The notes under the pieces were generated by a model. That model was not told where the DNA came from. It did not search any database and saw nothing but the letters and a program-made list of their open reading frames with translations. From positions 1,302,001-1,366,000 of the forward strand of contig JAFREQ010000078.1 of assembly GCA_025331565.1 (NCBI GenBank): a stretch of 64,000 bases of DNA. The letters run 5' to 3'. Shown here one piece after another: positions 12,102 to 25,734 of the stretch; positions within the stretch are counted from its first letter, which is position 1, and every line of letters starts with the position of its first letter. This DNA comes from Holacanthus passer. Taxonomy: Eukaryota; Chordata; Actinopteri; Pomacanthidae. The translations under genes and the position numbers were made by a program.

Positions 12102-13115
12102 AATGTAAACACCAGCCACTAATTACCCAAATATTGCAAAGAAAGGCAAGAAAAAAATAGGGCAGAGAAGTCCACAGATATCTGACAAACATAAGGCACA
12201 CTACTCCCCTGTTGACCAAACTCATTGAAAAGGTGCAATAACGACATCTTATATAAAAAGAGACCTTAGTGGAACCAACAACACTGGGGTGGAATCCATT
12301 CTAGAAAGGACATACCTGTCTCAAACATAATGTGAATCACTAAAGTGTAAATACAATATTGCACTTCAAAAGTTTCTCTGATTTCTATGTGAAACAGCTC
12401 CCCACTCACAAGTAACATCTTTAACAATATTTTGAGAAACTATAAAGCTGGACAAATGTCTGTAAATGAATGGAAGATATGAATTTTAAACTTTTGGTCT
12501 GTCTACATTGGCTAAAGATAGCAACAAAAAAAAGTGTTATTCCACTTTAACGAGTGTTCCGCTTTTTGGATTGGTACAATAAGGTACCCTTTGGTCAAAT
12601 ATTACAACATGTGACATATTGTATTTCTGGTGCAGTTACATAACAGGACCCATACTTAAAATGACATACATACACAAGCAAAAAAATTTTTAAAAAAAGT
12701 CTTGAAATCAAAATTAACCTCTCACCAGTGTTTTTTTTTCTTGCAGATTCTTAATATCCCCATCTTTGGTTGATTAAACTTAAAGTCAGTTGACCAAAAG
12801 TGAGACCGAGTGCGTAGTGGTTGGACAAACAAGATGCAGTTGGAAACATTGTAGAACTCTTATTAATTCTTAGCCCTGTGTGACTACTGCAGGATTTTGT
12901 AAACAATTCATGTTATATAATGGCTCAACAGTTTAGCCAAAGTCCTGCGATCACTTTAAAAACATCTACGACGGCTCCGTCTGCATCAATTTGAGTCTAG
13001 ACTTAGGTGACCTACAGGTAAACAAGTTCTTTACATGACAATATGAAATAACACAAAATGCTGCACATCCTCTTACACCCTCAAGGACACACACAGTCAC
13101 AGATAACTCTACTGC

Positions 13116-16100
13116 CTACTTTTGCATACCCAAGCCAGACCGCATGTACTCATACACCACGTAGCTGATGCTCACAGCCGGTATGACCTTCATGAAATTG
13201 GGCAGGATGCCACGGTAAAGTCCAAAGAAGCCGTCCTTTTCCACAATCTTCTTCACCATCAGGTTCATGGGCAGCTGCTCTGAGCCCTCGAGAGAGGCTG
13301 AGAATAGACATAAAAAAATAATGGGAAAAAGCAAAAAAAGTCAGCTGTGTTATCGTCAACTGTGTCGGCTGAGTCAGGCAGGTAATAATTCACATACATG
13401 TTGTTAAAATAAAAATATTAATTAAAGCTGCTTTAACTTAATCTACTCAGTCTATATTTTAGCTACATTAGGAGCCTTTCACTGGTTATTTCTCTATCAG
13501 TAATATAACATTCACTGCTCAACTGATGTACTTATTTTTAGATATTTTTTCCCTATTTTTGTCCCACTGGATAAGACCATGAGAGCGCTGGGTAAATGCC
13601 AACAGTGCTAAATTAAAAGCTGACAGCATTTTGAATGAGGTTTGATTCTCTGGACCTTGTGCCTGCATCCTGGTGCGGATCAGGGCCAGGGGGTAACTGG
13701 CCAGCTGTCCACACGTGCTGGAAATGGTACCACAGCCGAGCAGCACCAGAATGCCAGGGTTAGCTGTGTCTTTGGCGTAGTGAGACAACCAGAGGTTCTT
13801 CAAGCTCTGGTAAGGACAGGGAAGTGTTTGTGTGTGAGAAAGGAATATTGGTTATATTGTATTTCACTAAATCAATATAGAACATACCAAATAGAAACCC
13901 TTCATTGTTTTAAATGACAGATGATATGCATATGGAAGTAGAATCGAGCTTTTCCACATGAGACTGATTCATCATCACATACCTCGTACACTGCCAGATC
14001 TATGCCAGCGTAGGGGATAATGCCTAGCATATTGGGGATGTAGCCCTTGTAAAATGCCTTCACTCCCTCCTTCTGCAGGATTTTCTTGGCACAGTCAAAC
14101 ATTCCTGAGTATTGTCCAGTCTTCCTCAGGGTTAGACGGGTTTTCATGACCTGCAAGGACACAGATTATCTGACACTTCAAAGCAGCAACAGGCCTGCAA
14201 ACTCATCACCTTTCTGTGAATTTCGATACCAAGATATTGATGCTACAGATACGACGTTTCAGTTCTAGTGTATAGCTGACTGTGCATTCAGACATTCAAA
14301 TAATATATTCAGCCTATTGAAACTTGTTTTTAATTGATCATTTTAATGGAATTCAATGGAATGTATTTTTTAAAAACAAAAAAAAACAAAACCTCAAACC
14401 TGAAAATGGCTGAATATAATAATCTTTTTTGTGAGGCAATCCTATATTTAGATGCATTCACTTCAGAAGTCATGACACACTGCTCTCCCCTATGTCAAAG
14501 TACGTAAACCACTTTTAATAAAAAGTATTGTATCACTATTGATATCAGTGATTCTGATTTTATTCAGCACATACAGTGATGGGTGGGCAGGACCCCTTGT
14601 GTATTTTAATGCTTTAATATTTTATCTCTCTGATGTTACTGATTGTCGTTTCAGATAAAAGTCTTACTAGTAATGTTTGCCGTGGATCACAGTAGCCTGA
14701 GTTGTCCAATTTTTAATAAATCATTGATTAGAGAACCTAAACTCTGTCTCAGTGTAGGCTCAGTTAAAATGCTACAATAGCACAGGCAATGCTCAACGTT
14801 ACAATGTGATGTTTTGTTTTACTTCCTGCGTTATTTTCAGAATGAAAGAATTCAGGGAAAGCGACTGATTACCATCCCCCAAAATGCAATGGAAAACTGT
14901 AATAATAATAATAATAGATCAAATGAACAACTACTTTTTCATTTTGTTTTGTCTTGCACAGACCTTTGGGATGAGGTGAAATTTTTATGTGCCTGTTGAT
15001 AACTTGCTGATACAACGTGTGGGTAAATAATTGCCTATGTAGCCTACATGGTACGAGTGTGCCTCACAACTAAGTTTTGTCAAACTTGGTTCTAGAGTTG
15101 TTGAGGTCTTCTAAGATGTTGAAAATTAAGGGCTTTAGGTTTTTATCCTAAACATTTCACATATGTAAAATAATAGAGACAAATGACAATGTTAATGTAT
15201 ATATTAACCTTCAGGGAGAGAAAGTCATTCACATCTTTTTACTTTGCTCTTTATTTTCTGTTTAGATTGGAAGAGGCAGGATTTCAGCTTATTTAGGATG
15301 AAAATTATGTTTAAGGGACAATTAATGTTGGTGATAACTATCATCATCAAAAGTATAATACATTTTCTCTAACCTGATGCATCTCTTAATACTCAGATGT
15401 TAAACAAACCAGGCACACAAATACACCTGTAAATGCCTCCACCTGTGCTCACCTCCATGGGGTAGATGGCAGTCTGTGCTGTGGCTCCGGCCAGCGATCC
15501 GGCCATGAACCTCTCGTGGGTCTTGATCTTCCCTGGTTCACTGGCCAGCAGCTTCTTATACTAATGAAAAACAGTGACAAGGGAGCATTGCATGAAAATT
15601 CAGACTACTGAGGGTCATCTAACAGTGACAATAATAATCAACTTCAGCTTAAAAATGATTCTTGAGGGGTCATTATATATTTTACTATTCATCAACATTA
15701 TGATCTTTGATATTAAAGCATTATATCAACAGTGACATGCTGCAGAACGATCCAGAGTTTATCAATGTTTCTTAATTCTTAACTATAGTGAGTTTAAATG
15801 AAGTAAAATGGATTTACCTGCTCATAGGCCATAAATTTAATGGCAGTCTCGGGGGCGATCTTCAGTACGTTGATGCCATTTCCTCTCCACAGAGATGTTA
15901 ATCCTCCTTCTTTTAACATTTGCTTGAAGCCACCAACCAGACTGATATTGTTGCTCTTGGAGGCATGCACCTGTAATTAAAAACACCTTGCAAATGTAAG
16001 CCATTATTTTAAAAAGTGAGAACTTTTTTTGAGTATTAAAGGCAATAAAAATACAATTAAGAAGACGCTAACCACCTAAATATGGGAATTATTTTCACTT

Positions 16101-19100
16101 TTGCTCGGTTATCTCCACAATCTATTGTAATTCTGCAGTATCTCGTACAAGTATGATCATATGTGGATTTATCCTGTTTTATGGCACATGCTGGAGCATA
16201 TTACAATACACATCACACTACTTTTCAGTGAACACTCTGCACCCTGCTTTGATCAAATTAAATAAATTGTAACTTTCCCCTTTGTGGGACTAATAAGATA
16301 AGATAAGATAAGGTATTCCTTTATTCCTTTACTTTATTAGTTCCACAATGGGAAAATTATAAAGGAATATCTTATCTTAGAAGCATGCCTTTGTTTGGTT
16401 ATGATGCCCTTTAAAGAGTAAATTTCATGATGACTGTCACCACAAATTCATTCAGAATGTTATTCAAAATGTGATTTATGGAGATCTGACAGAGGGGATA
16501 TGACAGACAAGCAATAAAAGTTACAAGTTTTGACACACCTGCATGAACACTTTCATCCTGTCCAGCGGGGCGGTTCCAGTACGAGACACAGCACCTGCCA
16601 TGGCCCCCGCTGTCAGCTGCTTCCACCACATGCCGGTCGTCTTTTCCTCCTCGGTGAACTCGTCTGGGATGGCCAGGCTGTCACCAATGTCCAGCACCTA
16701 CACATAACACAATACAATTAAATAACAGCAACAATAGAAGCGTGAATTTGAAACGGTGACTTTCACTGGAGCTTTGTATCAGTTGAATTGTAATGTTAAG
16801 TTGATCACACAGCTTCAAAACCACATGATTCACAGCTTTGCCTTGAGCTTAATGCCTGGCAGGACCAGCCATGTCCTTACCCAAAATCTTATGTAACTAT
16901 AGCTCCATGTGGTGAGATCAATTACATCATTGCACGGCACATTATAGAACTGCTTGATTCAGTAACTAAATGACTCACTTGTGCACTCTGCACCTGTAAT
17001 CTAAACAGACAGTTCAGTAAAATAAAATGTGTGGACAAAACAATGTGATATAAAGATTTGTACTGATATCATTGACGGATTTCTAGTACCATATTATCTT
17101 GTGCACAGACTACTTCACACTTCTGGTACTGTCTTTTCAGGCAAATCATAAAATACGAATGGAACACATGAACAATATTTTGAGGCAGCATGGACAACAT
17201 CACTTTACACTTGAGCTGAGACTGGAAAATGGTATTAAATCTGTCCTCATATAGATGCAGAAAAAAACAACATCTCTACACTGTAATAAAATGGTAAATT
17301 ATATTCCAGCAAGAAATACTACCTTTGTTGAACTCATAATGTTCTATTTGGTTCTGTTTCAGACATGTGATGATTTAATTCTAAGAAGAGTACAGCGAGT
17401 TCTTATTATCTACGGGTCAACATACTTTATATACCAAAATTCAGTTTCTGTGACAGGCTGAAATTGCCAGACAATGTAAACCACACTGATGTATCGGTCA
17501 GGTTCTCCCATAAAGTTACATCAACCAAGTTTGCATTCATGACCAGGTGACCTGGACTGAGTGGCTAAACATGAACCTACCACGTCCACCTCCACCTCAT
17601 AGATCCCCACATCATCTTCAAAGTCAATGAAAATCCATTTTCCCTGTTTTTGCTGCTGCTGCAGGGGCTGCAGCAGAGCCATGGCCATCTCAAGCCTCTG
17701 ATAAAGCTACTGATCCAGTAGAATACAGTCCTTCCTAAACTCTAATCTTCAGACTGATACAGATCCTTCACACGAGTGCAATAAAGTGCCCAGTCAGATG
17801 AAGAGTGTCTGCAGATCCAATCCAGCTTGAGTAGAGAAACGCTGAATCCCAAGTGGGCAGTGACTACCGACGTGAGTACTGGAGATGGTGGGAAGCTCTC
17901 ACTGCCATAGATGCTGGCCCTAATGATTCATCTGAGCCACTTCACTCCAGTCCTGTTCTCAACTCACTTCCTCTCTCATCGACCTGTCCCAATCCCACTG
18001 ACTGAGCTAATCCTACTTTAGGACGGACTGAAATTAGCTTATCTCTGCCTCGGTTTAGCAGCCACAGGTTTATTTAACCTCTGAGGTTGTGCCAGTGAAC
18101 AGAGGCAGCAAACGTCAGAGATTAGCCATTGACTGGAACTGGCTGTGTCTCTGACATGCAACCATACTACAAGTATATTTCTATCAGCCAATCATCTACA
18201 ACTAAATATTATTTGTTAATTGAACTAGCTGCAAAAAGGTTCAGCAATTACTGATGTTACTGTTGAACTGGACCAGAAGGCTCTCAAATAAATAAATGGA
18301 CTTGTGCAATATTGTTTTCTTGCCACTTCTAAACAACCTTTTTTTCCAAGAAAAGGTTATCACATGACAAATGCTTCCTTCTCTCTTCTCTCTCTCTTCT
18401 CCACCTCTCTTCCTCCTTCTATCACCTCTTCTTTAGAAATGAATGAGCCTAATCTGTTAACATAGAGGCTCTCTGTGTGGCATTAATTGAAACTTATATT
18501 TGAACTAAAATAAATTGCGATATACTGAGTTGAACCTTGAACCTTTTTGCCTCCATCTTTGATTGTAAGTGGCAAATATTGTGGTCTGTGTTTTATGAGT
18601 GTATTATTATGTTAACTAGAACGAATCCATCATTATGGTCTCTGTTCTCTCTCTCTCTCCTGCGCTCTCCTTACCGTGCTGTGCTTCCAGAAGCGGATAA
18701 TCTCCTGCAGGTTGGTGGCTGGGTTTAACAGGAAGTGCTCCCTCCATTCATTCCAGTCCACAGTCATGCTGCCATCGCCATCAATACTATACGACAAGGA
18801 AAGACAGAGAAAGTTTCTCAAACTTTACGTCATTATAATTTAAATCAAGTGCCCCATCAAGACACATGTAGCTGTGTCTTACACTTTTTGGCTCATATGG
18901 GCTGGACATGACTGGTTATTTGCATTAATTGACCTTTTGTATTTTGCTGTTGAAGGATGGCAACTAGGGACAGACAAGCAAACATCACCAAGTATCACTG
19001 GACAATAAATCTGATTTATCCCACTGTCCAGAATCTTTAACCAGTCATATCATAATTAATCGGACCAACAGAACACAAGGAATGAATCAGACACAACAAA

Positions 19101-22100
19101 AATTTTTTTTTAAATAGAACTACTCTTTACTCTTACTTTTTACTTAAGTAAAAGTAGCAGTACTGTAGAAATACTCTGTTTCACTGTTACAAGTGAAAGT
19201 TGTGCATTCAAATTTTAAGTACAAAAGTATTAGCATCAAAATATATTTACTTATAAAGTATTCCTTATGCAGAATGGTCTATTTCAGAATCATGTGCAAT
19301 ATCTTATAATAAGTAATATTTTATCTTAACCTATAAGATCAGAATTTATTGGTTGATTATAATTTATCTTAAATCTGAATCTGTAAAGTAACTAAAGTTA
19401 TTAAATACATGAAGTGGAGTAAAAAATATGTTTGCCTCTGAATGTAGTGGAGTAGAGGTATAAAGTAACAAAGCAAAGTACAAGTACTTCAAAGTTGTAC
19501 TTCAGCACAGTACTTGAGTAAATGTACTTAGTTACTTCCACCACTGTATCCTGGTTGTATTTAGCCTAGTTTAGCATAAAGACTGATAGCTGGCAGAAAC
19601 AGTAACATTAAGCCAACTGTTAAAGAATGATAAGATAAAAAATAGACATTCAAGCTGCTCCAAAACTCTTCTTTAACTTAACATGTAACATTTAACTTTC
19701 AGCCTGTATTCTGAAACATGCAAGCTAGCAACATATAACATTGTTAGCTAGCACGCTAACGTTAGGTGCTAATTAACAACAATGGCTAAGCTTTCATCCA
19801 GGCATCTGAGAAACATACCTGTAAAGAGGTACCTGTATCTCTTTAAACCACCTTGCCATGATTTCTATTGGCACACCACTTTATTTATGTACACAATATT
19901 CAAATTACAACAGAGGAGTTGTTGTCACAAGCTAAGCTAGTTGTTTCCCCTGCTGCTAGCTTGTACTAAGCTAGGCTACACACATCATGTGACAGTTTAA
20001 TCATCCTGCTTGTTGCTTAGTGATTCATTTGAGGTTTTTTTCTTTTTTTATGCAAGTTAAAATCAAATAAATGACATAAAAACAACAACAGAAAGTGATA
20101 CCTAAATTACCATAAATGTAGTAATATACAACAATGTGAAATATATATAAATATATAGGTTATGATGTTGAAGATTAAATGACTGTTTAAGTAATCAATT
20201 TTAAAATAAGACATGGAATGATGAAAATATAATTAAAGACTTCAATCCTACAATTGTATTTTGTAGAAATTTTTTTTAAAAGTACATGTTTGGAAAAGAT
20301 CGTAAATTTGAAGGTGTTTCTGAAAAAAAGGCCAATAATCTGAATGTTATTATGCAGGTTTTTTATACACAGTTCACCAAGTTGTGATCAATACATTTTC
20401 ACACCATTTTTAATGTGTGTAGGAGAATGACACTATAAATAAACTTGCTTATGACATTCACAGGTTTCATGGACTGAGGTGAGTCAACTTTCTTTCTTTC
20501 TTTCTTTCCTGCGTTCCAAAAGAAACTTAGAAACTTTACCATGGTAGAAGGAAAGGAAATGGAAATGGATGGAATGGGGGGGGAAAGGAACTGACTACTG
20601 GATTAGGAAGAGTGCTGATACTTTATTCCATTCACTTTCTAGACTGATTAAGTTCTTCCTCCTCCTGCAGTCCTCCTGGCTGCTGCTCAGTCAGAAAGAG
20701 TGAGAGAGAGATTTGCCTAATGACAACAGATAGTAATGCCGGAGCATGCAAACAAGAATTAGGTCACAAGTCTTGAAGATTGAAGTCATCCAAACCACCA
20801 ATCAGAAAAAAAGTTTTTTACATTGAGTCCAATTTCAGTATAAATTAGCAGACAAAAATAGCATAACTGATTTATTTCTGAGCCTATTCTTATATTTTAA
20901 AATCTTACATTTATGAAGAGAAATCATTTGCCTTCATGTGTTCTATAATCTGTCCTTGCCACTTCCTTCCTCCCTGTCACACCAGCTGGGTGACACACTC
21001 ATCAATTACTTTCTGCTTTGTTCAAACAAATTTTTCTGTCTGATTCACACTCATCTGATTCACGTCCTGCTTTACTTCTCTTTCTAGGTCTCACTATCAA
21101 GTGTTCTCCTATACATGTCCAACTTTGGTTTTGCAAATATAGGACAAACTGTCCTGCAGAGCTCGCTGCATAAACCTGGCCTGACTTGTAGAGCAAAGAA
21201 CAATATGAGGGCTGTATTAACCAGGATTTCTGTATTTGCTATTTTCTATTCCTATTTTACATTGAATTACATCGAAGAGTTCAGGCTAATGTTTCCCTCC
21301 ATCCAGAGGTAAGTGTTACTAAGCAGTCTTTGTATATCATTCTAAAAGAGACAAACCCTGAAGCCATTCTTCTTCCACTTGATGTACCAGTAGTTACTGG
21401 ACAAGCAGGAAATTAAGGTGCAACAACTTCTCTTTCCCCTGTGGCAATAGTATTTTACAAGCCAATCCAGAGTGACTTCAATCAACAAGCATTTTGACTG
21501 AATGGATGACACTGCTATTGTTATATATAGGCTAGCAAGAATGTATTTGGTGATACAGATACTGGATATTGTTTAGGGAATATTACGTTTTTGAACTAGT
21601 ACTTCCTTTTATTTGAAGTGGTTGAAATGCAGGTTGATAACATCACAGAATAATATTATAATAATATTAACTTAAGCACATACAGTAATTAACATAAATA
21701 CGCTAGAACATGATGCATGATGGTGACCAACACTAAGCAATATGTTAAACAAAACTATACATATTTACAGCACTGCAAGCAAAAAAGAAAGAAATTATTA
21801 GTCTTAGATTTTTTTAAATTTTCATTTGGGAATTAAAATTAAAATATTTCTCATGTAGGATCCTCTGCATCCTGGTCAAATTGCTGATGATAAAACACAA
21901 ATAGCATCCAAATTGAAAATGAGATCAACTTTTACATTTTCATGAAGATTTCTTTATGTGCATAATACATTCTTGTATGTGTTAAGCCAAACTAGGCATT
22001 TATGTCACACAACTACAGTACTTATAAAACGATTGCTCAACTCGTGGAGGAAGCTGTCCTGCTTACCTGCACAGGCATGTTATTTAAGTACAAAAAGAAG

Positions 22101-25100
22101 AGAAGTGAATTTTATACTTACAAGCCTTTGTACTTTTGGGTTCTTGGCTTTAACAATGTAAATGGAGCATTCCTTTTAATTTATTTTTAATCAAACCTAA
22201 GAGGAAACGCACTTATTAATGGTCTTGTTTCTACATGTTTGTATACTCTCTCCAACTCAGCTTGCCAGCTCTTTATCATGTGCCATCAGCCCACTTCCCA
22301 GCCAAATTATAGGCCGAGCTGGTTATCAGTCCCTGACACTTGTCCCCTCCGTTAACATCTTTACTTACACTTTCGGGGTTTGGGTTCATAAGGATGTTGT
22401 TTGGGTCCACAAGTTAGAGGAACAGAATATTTTCATGAACCCTAGGTACCAGGATAAGACACGCAACTCCCAGTGTACTATTTTCTTTGCACAGCATGGA
22501 CCTTCCTAAATGAATGGCAGCTACAAAATGAGCAGAAATACCTTTCAAGGATCTTCTGTGCCTCCTCTTTGCTGATGTCCAGTCCCAGATCAGCAAGCGA
22601 CTGCTTTATCTCCATAAAGTCTACTCGACCTGTTGAAAATAAAAACACAGTGGTCACTTGCTGACAGAGATAAATCCCCTTCCACTGACATGACACGTTA
22701 TTATCGCACATGTAAAATTCCCAGCATTTAATTTGACTTTTTAGGTCAATTCTCAACATCAGTTTATATAGTATTTCACAGTTAAATCCATAAACATGAA
22801 GTTTGCTAGATGAGATAATTACACCATACCATCCTTGTTTTTGTCCAAGTTCTTGAAGGTGAGTTGTAACTTCTTCTCATGTTCCTTTAGATACTTGGTG
22901 AACTCACTGAAGTCGAGCACTTGGTCCTTGTTTTCGTCTCCAGAGGCAACTATTTTCTAAAGAAAACACAGAATATTAGCAACGTGTCTTCATGAGTATC
23001 AGAGTGTGTTTGCTGTTGGGTGTGTGAGCTCCTCACTGGGTGGTGGGAGAGCTGAGGTTTGGTTTAATACTGTCATCTCCTTCTTTATACGGCAGCTGCT
23101 TGATTCTGCCAGTTGGTGGCAGAATAACGCAGAGAAATGCTTTACTTTATCTGACCTCGTGTCCGGTGTTCAGCCCTTTAATTGGTCTAATTATCTGTTA
23201 TCTTACCCTTTCAAGGTCTATGCTTTGCTTTGATTTTATATTTCCTGCTTTGCTTTTATTAACTTTCATTCAGAATATGATCACACAAGAACTATCATTG
23301 TTTGTAGAGGGTTTGTCCAACAGGAGTTCAAGAGAGAATTCTGTGTCTCAAGAGATGAATGATTGTGCTGAATGAGGACACTACTGATCAAATGAGGCTG
23401 TTTGATAAGCAGCCAATGCACGTTTATTACTTCTTTAACATATCACTGTCACATAATTGCATGGTTAGGGAAGTCACATGTTTTACAACACCTGGCCACA
23501 CACAGCAACGACCACTCCTTCTCTTTTTTTTCCTGACTCATACTACATACTCAGGCCACTGATGAGCATGAGGAATGTGAGATTATTTAATCAGCAAAGG
23601 TGGGACCTTCCTCTTAAAGTTGCAGCCCACAATAAAAGCTCACCCTCCACCTACAGATTGAACTTTGTCACAGTTGAAGAAGTTCTGGTGCACCCTGATC
23701 TTTACCAGCCTGAGACTGCTGTTATATCTGCAGAGCATTTCTAGAGGAGCCAGATTGTCAACACTGATGCTCCAGGTGGTTTGTTCCTATTTGGGAAAAA
23801 TGTGTGAGAGAATTCTGAGGAACTGAGACTCAAATTGAGGTTCTGAAACTCTCTCGTGATGACACGATGACTTCGAATGTTAGTTTGTAAGAAATTGAAG
23901 GCCTAGTCATTCATAGATTAACTTGCCCAAATGGCTTTTTTAAATCTTTACATTTACTTTACTTTCATGAAATTAACAGAAAGAATATTTTTTAACCAAG
24001 ACAAAAGATGTGCATGAAAATAATAAACTCCTTCCTTCCTTCTTTTCATTAGACTTTCAGGACATTTTCTGGGAATCATCATCTAATCTAAGGGATTGTT
24101 TGACATTTAGGACGGGAGTTGAGCAACTGGAACAACCACAAAGTTAGAGAAAGTAAAATTGGAAGTCCAATAAGAATAATGTGCCATAACTCACAGTGAA
24201 GATTATATGATTTGAACTGAAAGCTCAGGAACAGCTACTAAATGGACCTTGTGGTGAGATAGTTTTCCCAGCTGTTGTTTTACAATTCGAGAATGAATTT
24301 CGAACCTGCACTTTTAAGCTAACGTGGATTAGAAGTCTTTAAAGTGTTCCGAAAAAATGAAAAACATCTTCAGTTTCATGACAACTGGGCAAACTGCTGA
24401 TGAAGATCATGTGATAGAATCAAAAGCTCCAGAACTGCCACTAAAAAGGGACCTGATGTGAGATTGATTTCTCAGTTCTTGAACTGGAGCTATGGAACTA
24501 TGGCTGTGGAATAAATGTTGTAAAATGTACAAAGCACAGTCAAGTAGTGCTGAAGCAATATAGTTGATGAATTAGTGACAATAAAAATTGACAAATACTT
24601 ACTGGCTCCAACAACTCAAATGTATAGATTTAATATTTTTCTCTGTCTGATATCATCATAAACTGACTGCACGTTGGACAAAACCTCTGAAGATGTCAAC
24701 CTAGGAAAACTGGAAAACTGTGATGAGCCCTTTTCACTATTTCCTGACATTGTACTAACAGACGAATGAATGAATCGAAGACATAATGAACACAATATCT
24801 GATGATCAAAACAGTTGTTTGCATTTGCAGCCCTGAAGTAAAACAAACAATAAAGTACCATGTAAATCTGTAGGGAGAGTACATGAACAAAAGTACGTAA
24901 TTACTCCCTGAGAGGCCTGTAAATAGTAAATACAGAGGGAGTGCAGCCTGCCAGGTATGTAGTACTGAACACACTACTATACACAGTACTACTCACAGTA
25001 CTGAACACAGAAGTACTCACACTACTTCTGAGAGTACTGAACATAGTACTACTCACACTACTACACAAAGTACTAGACACAGTACTACACACGCTACTAC

Positions 25101-25438
25101 ACACAGTCCTACACACACTACTACTCACACTACTACACAGGCAGTACTACTCACAGTATGTGTACACAGTGTGTAGTACACAGTTATACTCTGTCTCTGT
25201 ATCTGTCCATAAGGCCTGGATATGTATGTATGAGGTGTTGACAGTGTCCTGGCTGTACCTCGGCCGCTCCGGGCGCGCTGGTGATGCCGATAGCAGCCAG
25301 GCCTGCCTTCAGCTCGGACACATCCACCTTTCCATCCTTGTTGGTGTCCAGCTTGGCGAACAGATCCTCGTACAGCTTGGATGCATCTGCAGCGCACTGA
25401 CAGTCCGTGAAAAACAGCTTCCTCACCGTGGCATACAT
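13116..25438 (-). CDS. slc25a24: Mitochondrial ATP-Mg/Pi carrier SCaMC-1 (ten coding exons)
   Basis: CDS = complement(join(13116-13297, 13656-13806, 13983-14150, 15453-15560, 15818-15970, 16539-16697, 18675-18786, 22542-22629, 22830-22956, 25259-25438)), 475 aa (human protein about 477). It exchanges ATP-Mg for phosphate across the mitochondrial inner membrane and is switched on by cytosolic Ca2+. Four canonical EF-hand loops lie at residues 31-42, 67-78, 98-109 and 134-145. Three carrier repeats follow, with signatures PLDRMK (213-218), PMEVMK (307-312) and PLALIR (404-409). The start is ATG 25438 in CCACCATGT; the frame stays open upstream but only from GTG. Words such as CAKKIL, HYAKD and VLLGCG, plus the neighbours fam102b and henmt1, favour SLC25A24 over A23 and A25. 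The exon 9 donor is GTCCAG, weak but GT. An alternative first exon lies in intron 4. Confidence 0.93.
16283..16381. repeat. Foldback repeat built from two LINE-tail-like copies
   Basis: Inside slc25a24 intron 5. On the left GTGGGACTAATAAGATAAG leads to GTATTCCTTTAT. On the right TTTATTAGTTCCACAATGGG leads to AAAGGAATATCTTATCTT. The two halves are inverted copies of a short motif that also occurs at 56656-56700, and they could fold into a hairpin. Confidence 0.55.
17581..17688 (-). CDS. slc25a24: Putative alternative first coding exon of slc25a24 (EF-hand-free isoform)
   Basis: A 36-codon exon starts at ATG 17688 (G at -3 and +4, a good Kozak match). An in-frame TAG lies eight codons upstream, and the exon ends at donor GTG|GTAGGT. 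It ends in phase 0, exactly the phase of slc25a24 exon 5 (16697), whose first residues are VLDIGDS. Splicing would give a 342-aa carrier. The new N-terminus is a poly-Gln stretch (LLQPLQQQQKQ) followed by an acidic strand (IFIDFEDDVGIYEVEVDV), in place of the 169 residues with the EF-hands. Alternative N-termini are known in the SCaMC family and SLC25A41 lacks EF-hands, but I do not recognise this peptide. A TATA-like TTAAATAAA at 18069-18077 (minus) could be its promoter. Confidence 0.55.
18069..18077 (-). promoter_or_regulatory. TATA-like element upstream of the alternative slc25a24 exon
   Basis: TTAAATAAA on the minus strand, about 380 bases before the ATG at 17688. It would support an internal promoter. 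This is only a sequence match. Confidence 0.25.
19120..19552. mobile_element. TACTT-rich non-autonomous element in slc25a24 intron 3
   Basis: The left part carries TTTACTTAAGTAAAAGTAGC. The right end carries AGTACTTGAGTAAATGTAC and GTTACTTCCACCACTG, a terminal sequence common in teleost introns. No coding capacity. It is probably a hAT-like MITE (family recalled, not verified). A degraded copy lies near 7155-7330, and the first 50 bases of the window share GTAACTCGTTACTACTC-like words. Confidence 0.5.
20489..20508. repeat. (TTTC)n microsatellite
   Basis: Five units in slc25a24 intron 3. Confidence 0.85.
24540..24840 (-). repeat. Dispersed repeat copy, minus orientation
   Basis: Read on the minus strand it begins GGGCTGCAAATGCAAACAAC and continues with a degraded version of the family seen at 28312-28645. 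It lies in slc25a24 intron 1. Confidence 0.4.
24955..25165. repeat. AGTACTACACAC-type minisatellite in slc25a24 intron 1
   Basis: About 210 bp made of diverged 9-12-base units such as AGTACTACACAC and AGTACTGAACAC. Long open frames cross it on both strands only because the unit contains no stop; these are not genes. It starts about 95 bases inside the first intron. Confidence 0.8.
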
Positions 25439-25734
25439 GGTGGATCTGAGGACTGAAAACACTCCTGGCCCGCGAGAAAAACTTGGTGAGGAAACAGGCG
25501 AGTCGTGTGTTTGGCACTTCTTGTTCGGAGCGAGGAGAGGAGGGGGATTTTAAAGAGGTTTCCGCAGTGTAGCCTGGAGAAGAAGTCCTGGAAAAGTCCT
25601 CATGGATCGGTGGATATGTGACCCTGGATATGGAGTAGATGTAGAGGAAGCTGTTTGCTCAGATGAGGTAGGTTGGCAGCGCTGCGCCAAAGGGCGGAGA
25701 GTCGCCTCAGTTTGCCTGAGAAGACCTACTTTAC

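Noticed and set aside
21115..21312. 65-codon plus-strand frame with LTRISVFAIFYS, faintly like a Frizzled transmembrane stretch
   Set aside because: Similarity is limited to about a dozen hydrophobic residues. It lies antisense in slc25a24 intron 3 and no neighbouring exons continue a receptor.
24901..25517. Ser/Val/Thr-rich repeated peptides on both strands near slc25a24 exon 1
   Set aside because: They are translations of the minisatellite at 24955-25165 and of antisense frames over exon 1.
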